From: Chloroflexota bacterium
Lineage (GTDB): Bacteria; Chloroflexota; Anaerolineae; Anaerolineales; Villigracilaceae
NCBI GenBank assembly: GCA_024434165.1
Contig: QMIW01000005.1
Location: 29,061 to 93,060, forward strand
Length of the DNA: 64,000 bases
Reading direction: 5' to 3'
Below, piece after piece: positions 46,294 through 53,600 of the stretch; positions within the stretch are counted from its first letter, which is position 1, and every line of letters begins with the position of its first letter. The translations under genes were made by a program, and so were the position numbers. The notes beneath the pieces are model-generated. The model was given only the letters and a program-made list of their open reading frames with translations. It was not told the origin of the DNA and searched no databases.

Positions 46294-46492
46294 GGCGTTT
46301 CCTTGTTTTTTGATTCGTGAAGGCGGGACACGCACCGACATCCTTCGCTGTCCAAATCAAGTTTATCAAAAAGAGCGTGGATTCGCCCATGCAATTGCGG
46401 CGGGGTGCCCCGCCGGCTTGTCGAAACGGCTTCCATATTCAGGAAACCGCCCCATTCGCCGTCAGGTAAAATCCATGCAGGAGATTCGACCC

Positions 46493-46831
46493 ATGTCCGC
46501 AAAAACCCCTTCCCTTGTTGCAACGATCCTGACCGTTATGACGCTTTTGGTCTTTACGGCAGCCTTGATGTTTTTCCTGCTCGCAGCATTGAACGGATAT
46601 TCAGAACGGGAGGGCGGCGCGGCGTTAGCCGCCGCGCTGGTTTGCCAGAGTGCGGGGCTTGTCCTCTCGGCTGTGATTGCGTGGCGGCTGGCGCGGCTCT
46701 TCATTGAAAGGTTCAACTGGAACAGGGCGCTGGCGGTCCTTGCATCCATGATCGCCGCGAGCCTGCTCGGGTCGGGGCTGGGAGTCGTTTCCTTCTTCGC
46801 CGCGGTTTTGGTCGCCGAAGGGATGCGGTAG
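46493..46831 (+). CDS. Small membrane protein, unknown function
   Basis: A 112-residue protein with three predicted membrane helices (about 10-32, 45-65 and 80-105). I know no family for it. AGGAG lies 9 bp before ATG 46493. An ATG at 46475 would add six residues but has no ribosome-binding site. The preceding gap of about 200 bp to the divergent inhibitor gene has no clear promoter. Confidence 0.65.
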   Translation: MSAKTPSLVATILTVMTLLVFTAALMFFLLAALNGYSEREGGAALAAALVCQSAGLVLSAVIAWRLARLFIERFNWNRALAVLASMIAASLLGSGLGVVSFFAAVLVAEGMR

Positions 46832-46885
46832 GATCGCCGGCATCAGGCGGGAACGATATTGCGATTCATTTTCATATCAGCGGTT

Positions 46886-46913
46886 TTGGCTGCGAATTCC
46901 AAAGGGATATAAT
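46886..46913 (+). promoter_or_regulatory. Predicted promoter of the lipocalin-like gene
   Basis: TTGGCT (46886), 16 bp, TATAAT (46908-46913). The 73-bp family A element lies between this promoter and the gene, in the leader. Confidence 0.5.
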
Positions 46914-46964
46914 TTAACTCAAGTTGCCACCTTCCAATAGATTTTCTAGGTTCCCCGCCCAAAG

Positions 46965-47037
46965 CCCTCACCCCGCCCTCTCCCATCGGGAGAGGGGGAA
47001 GTCATCCCAGAAGATATAACCTTGTTTGGGGTGAGGG
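46965..47037. repeat. Palindromic element family A, full-length copy (73 bp)
   Basis: CCCTCACCCC at the left end and GGGGTGAGGG at the right, with hairpin CCCTCTCCC/GGGAGAGGG (46976-46996) inside. The length is identical to the copy at 482-554, but the second internal hairpin is replaced by unrelated sequence. Confidence 0.85.
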
Positions 47038-47085
47038 AAGCCTCTTGAAACCAAGGCAGCAACTCGGGTTAATTTTTAGCGTGAT

Positions 47086-47517
47086 ATGGAACCTCGAATC
47101 GTCGGCGCGTGGAGACTGATCTCCTTTGAATTTCGCAGGGAGGATGGCAGCGTTACCCATCCGTTTGGAAGGGAGGCGCGCGGCTCGTTCATCTACACGG
47201 AATCGGGGCGTTTCTCCGTGCAGTTGATGCGGGTGGACCGTCCGCGCTTTGCCGTTTCGGACCAGATGCGGGGAACGCCCGAAGAGATGGAAGCCAGTTA
47301 CAAAGGCTCGATCTCCTACTTCGGCTGGTATGAAGTTGATACTGAAAACGGCGTCATCATCCATCACGTGGAAGGCTCGATCTTCCCGAACATGGAAGGG
47401 TCGGAACAGAGACGTTTCTTTGAATTGATGGGGGACCGCCTGCAACTGCGGACGCCGACATTTAAGATGGGCGGCGAGATCGTGCACGGCATTTTGCTTT
47501 GGGAACGCATTTCATGA
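47086..47517 (+). CDS. Lipocalin-like domain protein
   Basis: A 143-residue protein. IVGAWRLISFEFRREDGSVTHPFG, GSFIYTESGRFSVQLMR and YFGWYEVDTENGVIIHHVEGSIFPNMEG fit the lipocalin-like family found in bacteria and fungi. There is no signal peptide. It probably binds a small hydrophobic ligand; nothing more can be said. No Shine-Dalgarno precedes the ATG. Confidence 0.85.
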   Translation: MEPRIVGAWRLISFEFRREDGSVTHPFGREARGSFIYTESGRFSVQLMRVDRPRFAVSDQMRGTPEEMEASYKGSISYFGWYEVDTENGVIIHHVEGSIFPNMEGSEQRRFFELMGDRLQLRTPTFKMGGEIVHGILLWERIS

Positions 47518-47614
47518 CGAGCGATGAGGTCAAATCGGCTGGAGCACGCCAGATTGGAGAACCTGGCGCCGTCCGCCTGCGAAAACGGTACAATAGGGGA
47601 AGGAGTAAATCAGT

Positions 47615-49165
47615 TTGCCGGTATCTCCTCCAAACACCACATACAGCGCACTGCTTTTGGTGGCCGGGGCGGTTTGTCTGTTCGTCGCTATCGTTGTCTT
47701 TCAAATGCGGCGGAACGCGGCTGGCTCCCCGCCGTTGATCGGTTTCCTGCTCGCGCTTGCCTGGTGGGACATGACCTACGCAATGTTTTGGGCGCATGTC
47801 CCGGCGCCCAGCAGTTTTTTCTGGCTCGATATTACCTATATCGGCGTCGCCGCCGCTCCGGCGGCGGCGTTTATTTTCTCCCTGCAAATCACCTACCGCG
47901 CCCATTGGTTGAAAAGCCCGCTGCTTGCGCTGGTGTATCTCGAACCGATTCTTGTCCTCATCCTTCTTTTCACGGACGCCCGGCATGGGCTCTTCTTCGG
48001 CGGCAGGCGGATGGAAAACAGCGCGTTCATTCAGGACGGGGGACCTGTGTTCTGGTTCAATGTGGTGTTTTCCTACTCTCTGATATTGCTTGCAACGGTC
48101 CTGCTGCTTCGTTCGTTCCTCCGCTCCTCCGACCTCTATCGAAAACAACTCGGCACGATCCTGCTTGGGCTTTCGATCACCTGGTTGAACAGCATCATCT
48201 TCGTCGCCGGCGTCAACCCGCTGCCAGGAGCGGATAACACCCCCTTTTCGTTTACCATCGCCGGGGTTGCATTTGCCTACAGTTTGTTCCGCTTTCACCT
48301 GCTGGACATTGTCCCGGTTGCGCGAGACATCCTGATCGAGACAATGTCGGAAGGGGTGCTGGTCATGGACGTTCAAAACCGCCTCGTGGATATCAACCCC
48401 GCGGCAAGGCGCATGCTGAACCTCCCCAATGCCGCGCTGGGCAAATCGGTTGAGCAGGTCTTTGCGCACTGGAAGCGCAGCGACAGAGAGGCATTGATCC
48501 AGATCAGTTCGGCTGCCGAATTTGAACTGGCGGGGAAAACCCATGTGGAAGTGCAGGTCACGCCGATCCTGAACGCAAAAGGCGGTTCGATTGGGCGGCT
48601 GGTTGTTCTGCATGACATCACAAAACTGAAGCAGATCCAGAAGGATCTGCTGGTGCTTGCCAGCCGCGATTCGCTCACCGGGGCGCTCAACCGCGGACAT
48701 TTCATGGAACTGGCAGGGCGGGAGATTCAGCGCGCGAAACGCTACAAACGGAAACTCACCCTGGTGATGATGGACCTGGATTACTTCAAAAAAGTGAACG
48801 ATACCTACGGCCATCAGAGCGGCGACCAGGTGTTGATTGCGCTGGCAAACACGTGCAGGCAGGTCACAAGGCAGATGGATATTTTTGCCCGGTTGGGGGG
48901 CGAAGAATTTGCCCTGCTTTTGCCCGAAACCAGCCAGCGAAACGCATTCCGAAGCGCAGAGCGAATTCGCAGTCTGCTCGAAGGCACGAGCATTGTATTC
49001 AACTCCCGCGCGTTCACCGTGACGATCAGCATGGGCGTGACCGAATTCGGCAGGCAGAGGAACGATACACTGGAAAAGATGCTGCACCGGGCAGACCGGG
49101 CGTTGTACCGGGCAAAAGAGGAGGGACGCAACCGGGTTATCCCCTGGAAACCGGAAATGGGGTGA
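47615..49165 (+). CDS. Membrane diguanylate cyclase (7TM-PAS-GGDEF)
   Basis: A 516-residue protein. The N-terminal 220 residues hold seven hydrophobic helices, as in histidine-kinase 7TM sensor regions. A PAS domain (about 232-340, ETMSEGVLVMDVQNRLVDINPAARRML) precedes a GGDEF domain with DSLTGALNRGHF, DLDYFKKVNDTYGH and active GGEEF. RQMD five residues before GGEEF forms the inhibitory I-site. It should make c-di-GMP with product inhibition. The start is TTG at 47615 with AGGAG 9 bp upstream; no ATG gives the membrane region. Confidence 0.92.
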   Translation: MPVSPPNTTYSALLLVAGAVCLFVAIVVFQMRRNAAGSPPLIGFLLALAWWDMTYAMFWAHVPAPSSFFWLDITYIGVAAAPAAAFIFSLQITYRAHWLKSPLLALVYLEPILVLILLFTDARHGLFFGGRRMENSAFIQDGGPVFWFNVVFSYSLILLATVLLLRSFLRSSDLYRKQLGTILLGLSITWLNSIIFVAGVNPLPGADNTPFSFTIAGVAFAYSLFRFHLLDIVPVARDILIETMSEGVLVMDVQNRLVDINPAARRMLNLPNAALGKSVEQVFAHWKRSDREALIQISSAAEFELAGKTHVEVQVTPILNAKGGSIGRLVVLHDITKLKQIQKDLLVLASRDSLTGALNRGHFMELAGREIQRAKRYKRKLTLVMMDLDYFKKVNDTYGHQSGDQVLIALANTCRQVTRQMDIFARLGGEEFALLLPETSQRNAFRSAERIRSLLEGTSIVFNSRAFTVTISMGVTEFGRQRNDTLEKMLHRADRALYRAKEEGRNRVIPWKPEMG

Positions 49166-49185
49166 TACACGAATTCAAATCCCAC

Positions 49186-49214
49186 TTGAAAAATTAGAAA
49201 ATATGTTCTATAAT
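49186..49214 (+). promoter_or_regulatory. Predicted sigma-70 promoter
   Basis: TTGAAA (49186-49191), exactly 17 bp, TATAAT (49209-49214). The DUF4287 gene starts 46 bp downstream. Confidence 0.75.
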
Positions 49215-49260
49215 TCGGCTCGTTGAGCAATTCCCCTGTTACGTCAAAGGAGAAAACACC

Positions 49261-49479
49261 ATGAGCACTCTCGATCAAGCCGTTCAGACCAAATTGGAAT
49301 CCATTCAAGCCCAGTTGGGAATGTCTCTTGCCGATGTGGCGGAGCTTGTCAAACGCACAGGGCTGACCCGCCAGGGCGATATTCGCTGGATGCTGGAGCG
49401 GGAATACGGCATCCAACACGGGGACGCCAAGATGCTCGTTTCCGTGTTGTTTGAGTCTCACCAGCAGGTCGCAGTCTGA
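49261..49479 (+). CDS. Small DUF4287-domain protein
   Basis: A 72-residue protein consisting of one DUF4287-like unit (TKLESIQAQLGMSLADVAELVKRTGL, YGIQHGDAKML). About half its residues match the N-terminal domain of the protein at 50815-51384. Function is unknown. AAAGGAG lies 8 bp before the ATG, behind a strong promoter, so it is probably well expressed. Confidence 0.85.
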   Translation: MSTLDQAVQTKLESIQAQLGMSLADVAELVKRTGLTRQGDIRWMLEREYGIQHGDAKMLVSVLFESHQQVAV

Positions 49480-49492
49480 ACCGCAGCGCGCA

Positions 49493-50320
49493 ATGATCTT
49501 TCGATCCCACCGCCCTGCGTTTCCTTTGAGCGGTTTCATCGAAGCCTTTTTCTATTTCGAGGGATTAAGCCCGGCGCATTCTCTCGAACGTTTTCTGCCG
49601 GATGGAAACACCGAACTGCTCATTGACCTTACGGATGCGCCCCAGCACATTCACGACAACGTTACGCTGAAAGCGATTCAAACCTGCCGGCGCGCGTGGG
49701 TCAGCGGCGTGCGGACGCGCCCCATCACCATCCCTTCGGGCAGGGGCAGCCGCATGATGGTGGCGGCGTTCAAAAAAGGAACGGCGCATCCCTTCTACCC
49801 CTTTCCCATGAGCGAGTTGACGGATTCAGTGGTGATGGCGGACCTCGTTTTCGGGAACAGCATCCTCGATTTGCGCGAACAACTGCTCGCGGCAAAAACC
49901 GTCGGCGAGATGTTCTGCCGGGTTGAAATGTTCCTGCTCGGGCGGGGAAAGAGGCGTCTTCACTCCGAAGAATCCTCTCGCTGCGTGGAGTATTCCGTCG
50001 CGCGCATCCTCCATCAGCCCACGATGGTCAACCTGCAAGACCTTTCGGACCAGATCGGGTATTCGCAAAAACATTTCATCGAACTTTTCAAGAAACAGGT
50101 CGGCGTGACGCCCAAACAATATTTGCGAATCACCCGCTTTCAAAAGGCGATTCAGGAAATGGAGAACGCTTCCTCCTTCGATTGGAGCGGGCTCGCCCGC
50201 GAAAGCGGATTCTACGACCAGGCGCATTTCATCCACGACTTCAAGGATTTTTCGGGATTCACGCCCGGCGAGTACGTCAAACGAAAAGGGGATACGCTGA
50301 ATTATGTGCCTGTGCTGTAG
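49493..50320 (+). CDS. AraC-family transcription regulator
   Basis: A 275-residue protein. The N-terminal half (AFFYFEGLSPAHSLERFLPDGNTELLIDL) matches the sensor region common in AraC proteins of the DUF6597 type. The C-terminal half has the two AraC HTH motifs (VNLQDLSDQIGYSQKHFIELFKKQVGVTPKQYL and LARESGFYDQAHFIHDFKDFSGFTP). Starts at ATG 49493, only 13 bp after the DUF4287 gene, so both may share the promoter at 49186. Confidence 0.92.
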   Translation: MIFRSHRPAFPLSGFIEAFFYFEGLSPAHSLERFLPDGNTELLIDLTDAPQHIHDNVTLKAIQTCRRAWVSGVRTRPITIPSGRGSRMMVAAFKKGTAHPFYPFPMSELTDSVVMADLVFGNSILDLREQLLAAKTVGEMFCRVEMFLLGRGKRRLHSEESSRCVEYSVARILHQPTMVNLQDLSDQIGYSQKHFIELFKKQVGVTPKQYLRITRFQKAIQEMENASSFDWSGLARESGFYDQAHFIHDFKDFSGFTPGEYVKRKGDTLNYVPVL

Positions 50321-50395
50321 GTAAATTTTTTCCAATACGATTGCGTTTCCCTCCGCTAGGATTATGGTCAAACCATTATCCAAAGGAGATAAGAC

Positions 50396-50803
50396 ATGGA
50401 AAACCTGTACATCAACCACTTCGCCGTTTTCGTTTGCGCGCTTGCCAACCTGGCGCTGGGAGCCTTGTGGTATTCGCCGTTTTTGTTCTACAGGGCGTGG
50501 CAAAGTGAAACCGGGCTGACCGATGAGCAGCTTGCCAGACAGAGCCCCGCCAAAACCTATGGGCTGGCATTTCTGTTTTCACTGATCATGTCCTACAACC
50601 TGGCGTTCTTCCTCGGCGACTCGGCGACCGATGCGGCTTGGGGCGCAGCCGCCGGGTTCCTCGCCGGTTTCGGCTGGGCGGCGCTGATCTTTGCGGTCAT
50701 CGCTTTATTCGAGCAGCGTTCATGGAGGTACATTCTCATCAACGGCGGTTTCATCACCGTGTACTTTACGCTGATCGGCTTGATCCTCGGCATCTGGCGA
50801 TAG
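50396..50803 (+). CDS. DUF1761 membrane protein
   Basis: A 135-residue protein with four membrane helices and the family motif ANLALGALWYSPFLFYRAW. Function is unknown. AAAGGAGAT precedes the ATG at good spacing. A possible promoter, TTGCGT (50341) and TATGGT (50363), lies upstream. Only 11 bp separate it from the following DUF4287/DUF5655 gene. Confidence 0.88.
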   Translation: MENLYINHFAVFVCALANLALGALWYSPFLFYRAWQSETGLTDEQLARQSPAKTYGLAFLFSLIMSYNLAFFLGDSATDAAWGAAAGFLAGFGWAALIFAVIALFEQRSWRYILINGGFITVYFTLIGLILGIWR

Positions 50804-50814
50804 GAGGCGGCGGA

Positions 50815-51384
50815 ATGAGCAGCATTGATAAAGCCGTCCAGACTCAACTGGAGAACATTCAAAAGAAAACGGGCATGTCGCTTGCCCAGTTGACCGCATT
50901 CATCAAAAAGAGCGGGCTCTCCAAACACGGCGAGATGCGCGAGATGCTGAAACAGAAACTTGGGCTGGGTCACGGCGACGCGAACACGCTCACCCATTAC
51001 GTCCTGAAATCGGACGGTGCGCGCGCCGCCGAAGGCAAACCGCTGGATGCGGTGCTGGATGAAATCTACAGCGGCGCAAAGGCGGGTTTCCGCCCCATCC
51101 ATGAGAAGTTGATGAAGGAGATTCAAAAATTTGGAGAATTCGAGATCGCGCCAAAGAAGGGTTACGTCAGCCTGCGCAGAAAAAAGCAGTTCGTGATGAT
51201 CGGTCCCAAGACCAACACCCGCTTTGAAGTGGGCATCAACGCCAGGGATTTGAAGAAAAGTCCGCGCCTGCTCGAACAGCCGAAAGGCAGCATGTGCAAT
51301 TACATCGTTGCGCTCGCCAATGAAAAGGACGTGGATGCCGAGCTGGTCGCATGGATAAAACATGCTTATGAAGGAGCAGGATAA
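50815..51384 (+). CDS. DUF4287-DUF5655 protein
   Basis: A 189-residue cytoplasmic protein. Residues 1-65 form a DUF4287 unit (TQLENIQKKTGMSLAQLTAFIKKSGL, LGLGHGDANTL). Residues 75-189 form a DUF5655 domain (DEIYSGAKAGFRPIHEKLMKEIQKFGEFEIAPKKGYVSLRRKKQFVMI). The latter resembles phage- or stress-associated domains of unknown function. GGAGG lies just before the ATG. The paralogue of its first domain sits 1.3 kb upstream as a stand-alone gene. Confidence 0.88.
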   Translation: MSSIDKAVQTQLENIQKKTGMSLAQLTAFIKKSGLSKHGEMREMLKQKLGLGHGDANTLTHYVLKSDGARAAEGKPLDAVLDEIYSGAKAGFRPIHEKLMKEIQKFGEFEIAPKKGYVSLRRKKQFVMIGPKTNTRFEVGINARDLKKSPRLLEQPKGSMCNYIVALANEKDVDAELVAWIKHAYEGAG

Positions 51385-51525
51385 ATGCCTCCCCGACCCC
51401 GTCATCCCATGCCGGATTTCATCCGCGATGCGTTGAATGCGCGCCCGTCTATTTTTTCGTATTGACTCGAATTCTCATAGAAACCCAGTCTCCACGCGGG
51501 GGTTGTAACACCTTGAAAGTGGAAA

Positions 51526-51559
51526 CCGACAGCCGCAACAACTTCGGGGCGGCTGTCGG
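51526..51559 (+). terminator. Strong stem-loop upstream of the desaturase-like gene
   Basis: CCGACAGCCGC, 12-nt loop, GCGGCTGTCGG, then CTTGTTTA. It lies 140 bp after the DUF5655 gene and 76 bp before the next start, so it may be a terminator or an attenuator. Confidence 0.6.
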
Positions 51560-51635
51560 CTTGTTTAACGGGACTCAAGCCCCAGGTCAAAAAAGAGGCG
51601 GCGAGTTTCGCCATCAAATCACGGAGGAGAAGGTC

Positions 51636-53420
51636 ATGTCAAAGAAGGTCATCATTCTCGGCGGCGGAGTGGCGGGCTTGAGCGCAGCGCACGAACTGGC
51701 GGAACGCGGTTTTCAGGTGACGGTGTATGAAAAGAAGTCCATCCCCGGCGGCAAGGCGCGCAGCGTGCCCGTGCCGAAGACGGGCAAGGGCGGCAAACCC
51801 GACCTGCCCGGCGAACACGGCTTTCGTTTTTTCCCAAGTTTTTACCGCCATGTGACCGACACCATGCGGCGCATCCCGTATAAAAACAACCCGCAGGGCG
51901 TGTTCGATAACCTGACGAACACCACGCGCATCGCCATCACCCAGTTCGGAAAACAGGAAGTGCTGATGCTGGCGCAGTTCCCGCGCTCGTTCGAGGAGTT
52001 GATCGTGCTGCTCAAAAGCGCGATTGACCTCGAAAAATACGTGGGGCTGACCGCTGGGGACATCGAGTTCTTTGGCGGAAAACTCTGGCGCTACCTCACC
52101 ACCTGCCAGGACCGCCGCATGGACGACCTGGAGAAGATCGGCTGGTGGGAATACTCCGATGCGGGCAGCCGCTCCGAAGCCTATCAAAAATTCCTGGCGC
52201 AGGGACTCACCCGCTCGCTCGTGGCTGCAAACGCGCACGTGGCAAACGCCAAAGTGGAGGGCGACGTGGGCATCCAACTCATCCTCGGTTTGGCGGAGCC
52301 TGGCGTGAACGCCGACCGTGTGCTGAACGGTCCCACCAACGACGTGTGGATCAACCCCTGGCTGGATTATCTGCGCAGCAAGGGCGTGAGTTACAACCTC
52401 GAAACCCACATTGACACCATCGAATGCGACGGCAAAACCATCACGGGCGTGGTGTTGAAAAAAGGCGGCAGGAAGTTCCGCGATACTGCCGATTACTATG
52501 TGCTGGCGGTTCCCGTCGAGCAGGCGGCGCGCCTCTTTTCGGAAAAGAAACATGCCAGCATCCTGAAAGCGGATTCCACCTTGCAGGGCGTGGTGGAACT
52601 CGGCAGCCACGTGGCGTGGATGAACGGTATCCAGTTCTACCTGAAGCGGGATGTGCCGATGATTCACGGGCACATGATTCACATTGACACGCCCTGGGCG
52701 CTCACGACCATTTCGCAGGCGCAGTTCTGGAAGAATTTCGACTGGCGCGAGACGGGCGACGGCGAAGTGCGGGGCATCATTTCGATTGACATTTCGGAGT
52801 GGGGCAGCGAATGGGACGGCAAAGTGGTCGGCAGGGGCATTCTGTATCACAAGGTGGCGCGCGACTGCACCCGCGAGCAGATCAAAAAGGAAGTGTGGGC
52901 GCAGTTGAAGAAAAGCGTGAATCCGTCCGACCCCAAAAAGGAACCCGTTCTAAAAGACGAGGATGTGCTGCACATCTTCATTGACCCCGACATCAAGAAC
53001 GATGTGAATCGCAGAACGCCTGCGCGCTACAAAGACGCCGAGCCGCTGTATATTGACGTGGTGGATTCCTGGCACCTGCGCCCGGATGCGTACACGCGCA
53101 TTCCCAACTTTTTCCTCGCGGCGGATTACGTCCGCACCAATACCCAACTCGCCACCATGGAAGGCGCGAACGAAGCCGCGCGCCGCGCCGTCAACAGCAT
53201 TCTTTCCGCTTCGGGCAGCAAGGCGCCGCTTTGCAAAATATGGCCGCTGCACGAGCCGCTCATCTTTTCGATCTGGCGCTGGTACGACAAACGGCGTTAC
53301 GACCGCGGCGAACCCTGGAAGCACGAGTTCCCCTGGTTTGTGGATGCGGCGCAGTGGCTGCTGGTGCACGCCTATCAAATCTGGCACAACATGACAGGCA
53401 GGCAGCGGAAGCCAAAATAG
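51636..53420 (+). CDS. FAD-dependent phytoene-desaturase/hydroxysqualene-dehydroxylase-like oxidoreductase
   Basis: A 594-residue flavoprotein of the amine-oxidase superfamily. KKVIILGGGVAGLSAAHELAERGFQVTVYEK is the dinucleotide-binding fold, and GEHGFRFFPSFYRHVTDTMRRIP follows. The C-terminal FAD block is IPNFFLAADYVRTNTQLATMEGANEAARRAVN. The pattern fits proteins annotated as hydroxysqualene dehydroxylase or carotenoid desaturase. No other isoprenoid genes are adjacent, so the substrate is open. ATG 51636 follows GGAGGAGAAGG; the longer frame to 51462 lacks family sequence. Confidence 0.87.
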   Translation: MSKKVIILGGGVAGLSAAHELAERGFQVTVYEKKSIPGGKARSVPVPKTGKGGKPDLPGEHGFRFFPSFYRHVTDTMRRIPYKNNPQGVFDNLTNTTRIAITQFGKQEVLMLAQFPRSFEELIVLLKSAIDLEKYVGLTAGDIEFFGGKLWRYLTTCQDRRMDDLEKIGWWEYSDAGSRSEAYQKFLAQGLTRSLVAANAHVANAKVEGDVGIQLILGLAEPGVNADRVLNGPTNDVWINPWLDYLRSKGVSYNLETHIDTIECDGKTITGVVLKKGGRKFRDTADYYVLAVPVEQAARLFSEKKHASILKADSTLQGVVELGSHVAWMNGIQFYLKRDVPMIHGHMIHIDTPWALTTISQAQFWKNFDWRETGDGEVRGIISIDISEWGSEWDGKVVGRGILYHKVARDCTREQIKKEVWAQLKKSVNPSDPKKEPVLKDEDVLHIFIDPDIKNDVNRRTPARYKDAEPLYIDVVDSWHLRPDAYTRIPNFFLAADYVRTNTQLATMEGANEAARRAVNSILSASGSKAPLCKIWPLHEPLIFSIWRWYDKRRYDRGEPWKHEFPWFVDAAQWLLVHAYQIWHNMTGRQRKPK

Positions 53421-53423
53421 AAC

Positions 53424-53487
53424 GGGCTCTTCCGTAATTAACGGGAAAGAGCCCAACCACGAAGGGCACCAAGTACACAAAGGGGAA
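53424..53487. repeat. Repeat family D, copy 1 (hairpin plus ACCACGAAGGG stretch)
   Basis: GGGCTCTTCCG (53424) pairs imperfectly with CGGGAAAGAGCCC (53442-53454). ACCACGAAGGGCACC and ACACAAAGGGG follow. A similar arrangement lies at 63002-63060. Confidence 0.65.
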
Positions 53488-53544
53488 AAGACGTGCATTT
53501 ACAATTGGTTTTCCTGTTAAAAACAGTAGAACCATAAAACGCAA

Positions 53545-53580
53545 GGGCGACCCGTACAGCGAAAGTGGGTCGCCCTGATT
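53545..53580. terminator. Terminator between convergent genes
   Basis: GGGCGACCC, 13-nt loop, GGGTCGCCC, followed by a T-rich run on the plus strand. Confidence 0.75.
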
Positions 53581-53600
53581 TTTATGCCGCGCAAAGCAGG

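Noticed and set aside
47462..49087. Open frame of 541 codons on the minus strand
   Set aside because: Antisense to the diguanylate cyclase gene, which has intact GGEEF, I-site and PAS motifs.
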